From Conus ventricosus (lineage: Eukaryota; Mollusca; Gastropoda; Neogastropoda; Conidae), in NCBI GenBank assembly GCA_018398815.1, contig CM031607.1, forward strand, positions 81,816,470-81,880,469: a stretch of DNA of 64,000 bases, read 5' to 3'. This document shows, piece after piece, positions 60,232-64,000 of this stretch. Positions within the stretch are counted from its first letter, which is position 1, and every line of letters starts with the position of its first letter. The notes under the pieces were generated by a model that was not told where the DNA came from, searched no databases, and saw only the letters and a list, made by a program, of their open reading frames with translations. Both the position numbers and the translations under genes were made by a program.

Positions 60232-60355
60232 AATAATGGTGTATTGTAATTGTATCTTTCTTGTGTGGTCTCTTGCGAGGCGTGTGAGGGCAGTCACTCC
60301 CTTCACTCCCATCTAGACGATCCTGTCAGGGCAGACTCAGGGGTCGGGCGTGACA

Positions 60356-60360
60356 GTTAA
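60356..60360. repeat. Target-site duplication GTTAA, right copy
   Basis: Follows the terminal CA of the inserted element. L1 ORF2 coding resumes directly after it. Confidence 0.75.
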
Positions 60361-61630
60361 TAAATCTACCAGATCCACCAGATTTTTTATCTCTGAACTA
60401 GAGAAAGAGTTGTTTACATCTTATGGAATGGTAAAAATAGTAAAATTAGGAACCAGTTGCATGTAGCTCATACGTCTGTGGTGGACTGCGCATGATTGAT
60501 ATCAGAGCTTTCATTGCTGCTATGAAATTAAAATGGCTTTATAAAATACAGTCCGAGGGTGACTCCATGCTTAAAGACTTTCTCTTTGATATGTACCCTG
60601 AAATGGAAAATATTAAATTCTTAGGGGCAGATTGTATCAAAACTTTAACCAAGTCCGTTAAGAATCCTTTCTGTAATGACGTGTTTAGGCACTATGGGAG
60701 AGTTTGTAGAGTGTGGCGTCCTAGAAATATTGACGAATTTATGGCTGAATGCATTCACTTCAATAAAGACATTCTGGGGGTGAAAAAATATATTTGTAAA
60801 AGAATGGTGTGAAAATAACATCTACTTCATCAGACAACTCGTCAGTGAAGCAGGGCAGTACATGTCATATCATGAATTTGAAACAAAATATCCTACCATA
60901 AGAAAAACAGATTTTTGTCTTACAATGGAATCCTGAACGCAATCAAAGGATACCAAAATAAATTACAAGTAGAACTTACAAATACCTTTAAAATTCTTGA
61001 AACCAAATCATGGTTTTCTATCAGGAAAGGCAATAAATTTATTCAAACTGTACTTGTTGACAGCGGAGCTATTCCAGCTTCGGTTTTGAAATGGAGCAAC
61101 TCGTTCGAAAATTTAAACTGGAATGCTATATTTTTACACTGTTTTAAAACTACTAATGATGTGCAACTACGCTGGTTTCAATTCCGACTGTTGCACAGAA
61201 TTCTGCCATCACAGAAGTACCTATATCAGTGTAAAATTGTTAACACACCAAACTGTAATTTCTGTGACCAAAGACCACAGGACATAGAACATATGATTTT
61301 TGATTGTGACATTGTACGGGCATTTTGGTTGGAGTTTCAGCAAAATATCATTGATAAGCTTGAGCACTGCCATAATGTTAATATTGATAAGAACTTAGTG
61401 TTATTTGGAGTAACAGATGATATACAGACTGACTGTGTGATGGACTTTTAATACTGTATGCCAAATTCTTCATTTATAAATCCAAACTACAAAAAGTTAA
61501 TCCAGTTTTTTGTAACTTCAGAAGAAGTCTACTTTATCGATACTCTTTGGAAAAGTATATTGCTAGTGTCAATTCAAACCTAAGTCTATTCGACAAACAC
61601 TGGCTTCCGTATAGAGACATTTTACTATAA
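60361..61630 (+). pseudogene. L1 ORF2, 3' part: C-terminal domain with cysteine knuckle
   Basis: Coding resumes with a PDPPDFFISELEKE segment that belongs after the reverse transcriptase thumb. MIDIRAFIAAMKLKWLYKI (60492) and LRWFQFRLLHRILPSQKYL (61170) follow; both are standard for the C-terminal region of L1-clade ORF2. The C-x-x-C...H...C knuckle (CNFCDQ ... HMIFDC) lies at 61254-61312. The open frame stops at 61451, but a shift at the T run near 61446 leads to a further 60 codons ending in LPYRDILL and a TAA at 61628-61630, which I take as the true end. Other breaks occur near 60810 and 60910. Confidence 0.75.
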
Positions 61631-61683
61631 CTTCTTTCGCTACATGGTGGTACTCTCTCTCTCTCTCTTTCTTTCTCCCCCCC

Positions 61684-61755
<72 letters not shown>

Positions 61756-63045
61756 CTCTCTCTCTCTCTCGTATCTGTGCATCTGTTTTGTTTCTCAGTG
61801 TAGGTACCTCATCTCCCTACTACGGTCAGCACTCACAGTGTTAATTGTTTAAGCAATATTTAATGTTTATCAAGAAAATGAACATTGATGACAAAAACGT
61901 TGCATGATTTAAAAAAAAAGAAGTGTTAGTTCCACCTTTCCACGCACGCCAGTTCAATACTTTGAACTTTTTTTTATCTTACAGGTGCAATGGTTTTTAA
62001 GAGAAAGAATTATACAGTACGATAACCTTAAAGTAGCTTCCACTATACCCTTCCTTTTTACCCCCTTTTTGATTTCTCCACAACCTCTCCCCCCATTGCC
62101 TCCCCCCTCCCCTCCTCAATACTCATACATACTAGTTGTTTCTAGGTCTGCTTTTTATATTGGTGGAAAGCCCTACAGAAACAATACTGGCACTCCGCTG
62201 TACCCTCCCTCCCCCTCCCCTTCCCCATTTTATGTACATTTACTCTTATGCCCCGCCAGTGCTTGGACCCCGGTCGACTTTAGATATTGGTTCTGCCTTC
62301 CTGTGCCCCCCACTTCCTCTTTTCTTCCCCTCCCCCCCCCCCCTCCTTCCCTTCCCCTCGCTATCTAGTCCATTGCCCCCCCCCCCTCCCCCTTTCCCCC
62401 TCCTATATCCACTGTTTACGCTCGCTAAACCTAATGTATGAAATATAATGAAAATGCATTCAATGAATTACACAATTTGACTACCACCCCCCTTCTCTCT
62501 TCTACCACAGACCATGTCCCCTCCATTCCCTTCTCTCTGTTCTACACACTTACATTGGGTTACATGCGACAAAAATGTTTTAGGGATTCTTGTAGTTTGT
62601 GATGATCTCGCTATCAACATCCCGGCTAACCCCTAACCCCATTTTTTTCGTCTCTCTAATGCATTCCTGAGAATTAAATTACGTCATACTTCTGTGAATT
62701 TATCATTTTTATTGCCCATTTTCCCCTTCCCTTGTTTTACCCCCCCCCCCTCCTCCGCATCACCCTATTCCTAATCTGTCTTCTCCCCCTTAGTCCTTAC
62801 TCCCTTATTTTTGCTCGACAGCTAGTGTGCTTAAACACCCCACGCCCACCCCAAGGCCCGCCATACAAACCCCCTCTCCCCCATCCCCCCATTCCCATGG
62901 CCATTTCCACATGCCCATCTCCTACTTCACGACCCTCCATCCCCTTTCTTCTCTTTTACGTATAACCATGCCTTTATAAAGTGAAGGAAGTGTACATCTT
63001 TGCCTAACTAACAGTTTGTGCTGGAGAGGGTGAATGGGGAATAAT
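61631..63045 (+). other. L1 3' region, CT-rich and C-rich, with AATAAA
   Basis: CT microsatellite at 61652-61771, then about 1 kb of C-rich and CT-rich DNA (62040-62950) without coding signal. AATAAA at 63043-63048 may be the polyadenylation signal. Pyrimidine-rich 3' regions are usual for L1-like elements, but I could not locate a tail or a flanking duplication. Confidence 0.5.
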
Positions 63046-63048
63046 AAA

Positions 63049-63300
63049 TGCTTCTCAACATGAGCCTTCAGCAAGCTTCTAGTCTCCGAGGGAGAGCCAA
63101 TCTTCAAAGGGGAGGAAACTCACTAACGTATCATAACTCCTGGTCAGATACCGGTATTTCGAAACCTGATATTTTGTCCTCAGTGACTTCGGAAAGTCCT
63201 AACTTGGCTCATCTGCCTTTTAGGTTTTAAGCAGAATGCTATCCCAGAAAAAGGCTGGTGTGCAATACCTTGTCTACCATGTATGTTTGTTGAATTTTGT
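63049..63300. other. Good-quality DNA, no feature recognised
   Basis: Unique-looking sequence between the L1 3' region and the trinucleotide array. I checked the minus strand for the missing front of the Penelope-like element and saw none. Confidence 0.4.
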
Positions 63301-63302
63301 AT

Positions 63303-63760
<458 letters not shown>

Positions 63761-64000
63761 GGTTTTCCCGCCGTGTCCAACAGATAAGTAGGCAGGCAGG
63801 TCATCTGCTGATGTGGGTCCTCATGTGAGAAGGAAGACCAATTCCACAGACTCTTAATGGAATGGATTCCTGCAAGGATGGACCCCATTTTCTCCGATGC
63901 CCCTCTTTTCCTGGATGGTGACTGCTCTGTTGTGTTCCGACTTCTTTGTGCCTTGGGTACACCGTTGCTTCTTCTGTGTTTTGTTAGGGCGACATCTTCA
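63761..64000. other. Window end, no feature recognised
   Basis: Ordinary sequence. A minus-strand open frame covers 63780-63888 but matches no family I know. Confidence 0.4.

Larger units (their letters stand above)
58257..60355. mobile_element. 2099-bp insertion with TG...CA ends: probable solo LTR or non-autonomous LTR element
   Basis: The element starts TGTCACG and ends CGTGACA, perfect 7-bp inverted termini, and is flanked by the 5-bp duplication GTTAA. TG...CA ends with a 5-bp duplication are the hallmark of LTR retrotransposon integration. I find no gag, protease, reverse transcriptase or integrase inside, and no internal repeat of the ends, so a single long LTR left by recombination is the simplest reading. 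Inside are a CT tract (about 58415), two TATAAAA sites, a 32-G run and a 38-bp minisatellite. L1 ORF2 coding stops at its left edge and resumes at its right edge. A DNA transposon with TTAA target is a weaker alternative. Confidence 0.65.
52680..63045 (+). mobile_element. L1-like LINE, near full length, carrying a nested 2.1-kb insertion
   Basis: The element has a 5' region from about 52680, ORF1 (52954-54024 or further), a spacer of about 1.4 kb, ORF2 with apurinic-type endonuclease and reverse transcriptase (55759-61630, interrupted at 58257-60355) and a C-rich 3' region to about 63045 that ends in AATAAA at 63043. Without the insertion it is roughly 8.3 kb. The two-ORF design, a coiled-coil/RRM ORF1 and lack of RNase H place it in the L1 clade. 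Exact ends are uncertain; I did not find target-site duplications. Confidence 0.75.

Noticed and set aside
58252..60360. piggyBac-like or Kolobok-like DNA transposon with TTAA target
   Set aside because: The duplication contains TTAA, but it extends to five bases (GTTAA) on both sides and the ends are TG...CA. No transposase is present. Kept only as a weaker alternative.

Overview
This is a window of animal nuclear DNA, most likely from a lophotrochozoan and probably a mollusc. The reasons are split exons with introns, very long (CA)n, (CGCA)n and (CT)n microsatellites, and a mix of DIRS-like, Penelope-like, L1-like and restriction-endonuclease LINE retroelements together with a fast-evolving C-type lectin gene. 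No bacterial, organellar or viral gene set is present. The species call is inference from repeat content, not from a marker gene. There is one 100-N scaffold gap at 8402-8501.

The text is a mosaic of two qualities. Three stretches read as normal DNA: about 3730-9600, 36500-39950 and 46420-64000. The rest (1-3730, 9600-36250, 39950-46415) is full of adjacent homopolymer smears, such as runs of A followed by runs of C, and has almost no readable coding signal. I treat it as low-accuracy consensus and make few claims there. It does hold a recognisable pair of about 2 kb direct repeats (16.6-18.7 kb and 21.8-23.4 kb).

Layout. 3.7-8.4 kb: two exons of a C-type lectin-like domain on the plus strand, with a LINE RNase H/zinc-knuckle fragment in the intron. 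8.9 kb: a foldback hairpin. 9.6-36 kb: low-quality DNA with microsatellites, the 2 kb duplication, a possible SINE-like repeat and one possible LINE reverse-transcriptase motif. 36.6-36.85 kb: a tRNA-derived SINE. 36.9-39.6 kb: a decayed minus-strand LINE of the R2/NeSL-like type (reverse transcriptase plus restriction-like endonuclease). 40-46.4 kb: low-quality DNA with microsatellites. 47.3-52.65 kb: a minus-strand Penelope-like element (reverse transcriptase plus GIY-YIG endonuclease) split by a minus-strand DIRS-like tyrosine-recombinase retrotransposon (about 48.06-52.16 kb). 52.7-63.0 kb: a plus-strand L1-like LINE with both ORFs, whose ORF2 is interrupted by a 2099-bp element (58257-60355) with TG...CA ends and a 5-bp target duplication. 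63.3-63.76 kb: a long trinucleotide array.

The right-hand 17 kb is therefore two independent nested insertions, readable because the broken host element resumes in register on the far side of each guest. Many frameshifts in the L1, Penelope and lectin reading frames fall at short homopolymers, so part of the apparent decay may be residual sequencing indels rather than mutation.
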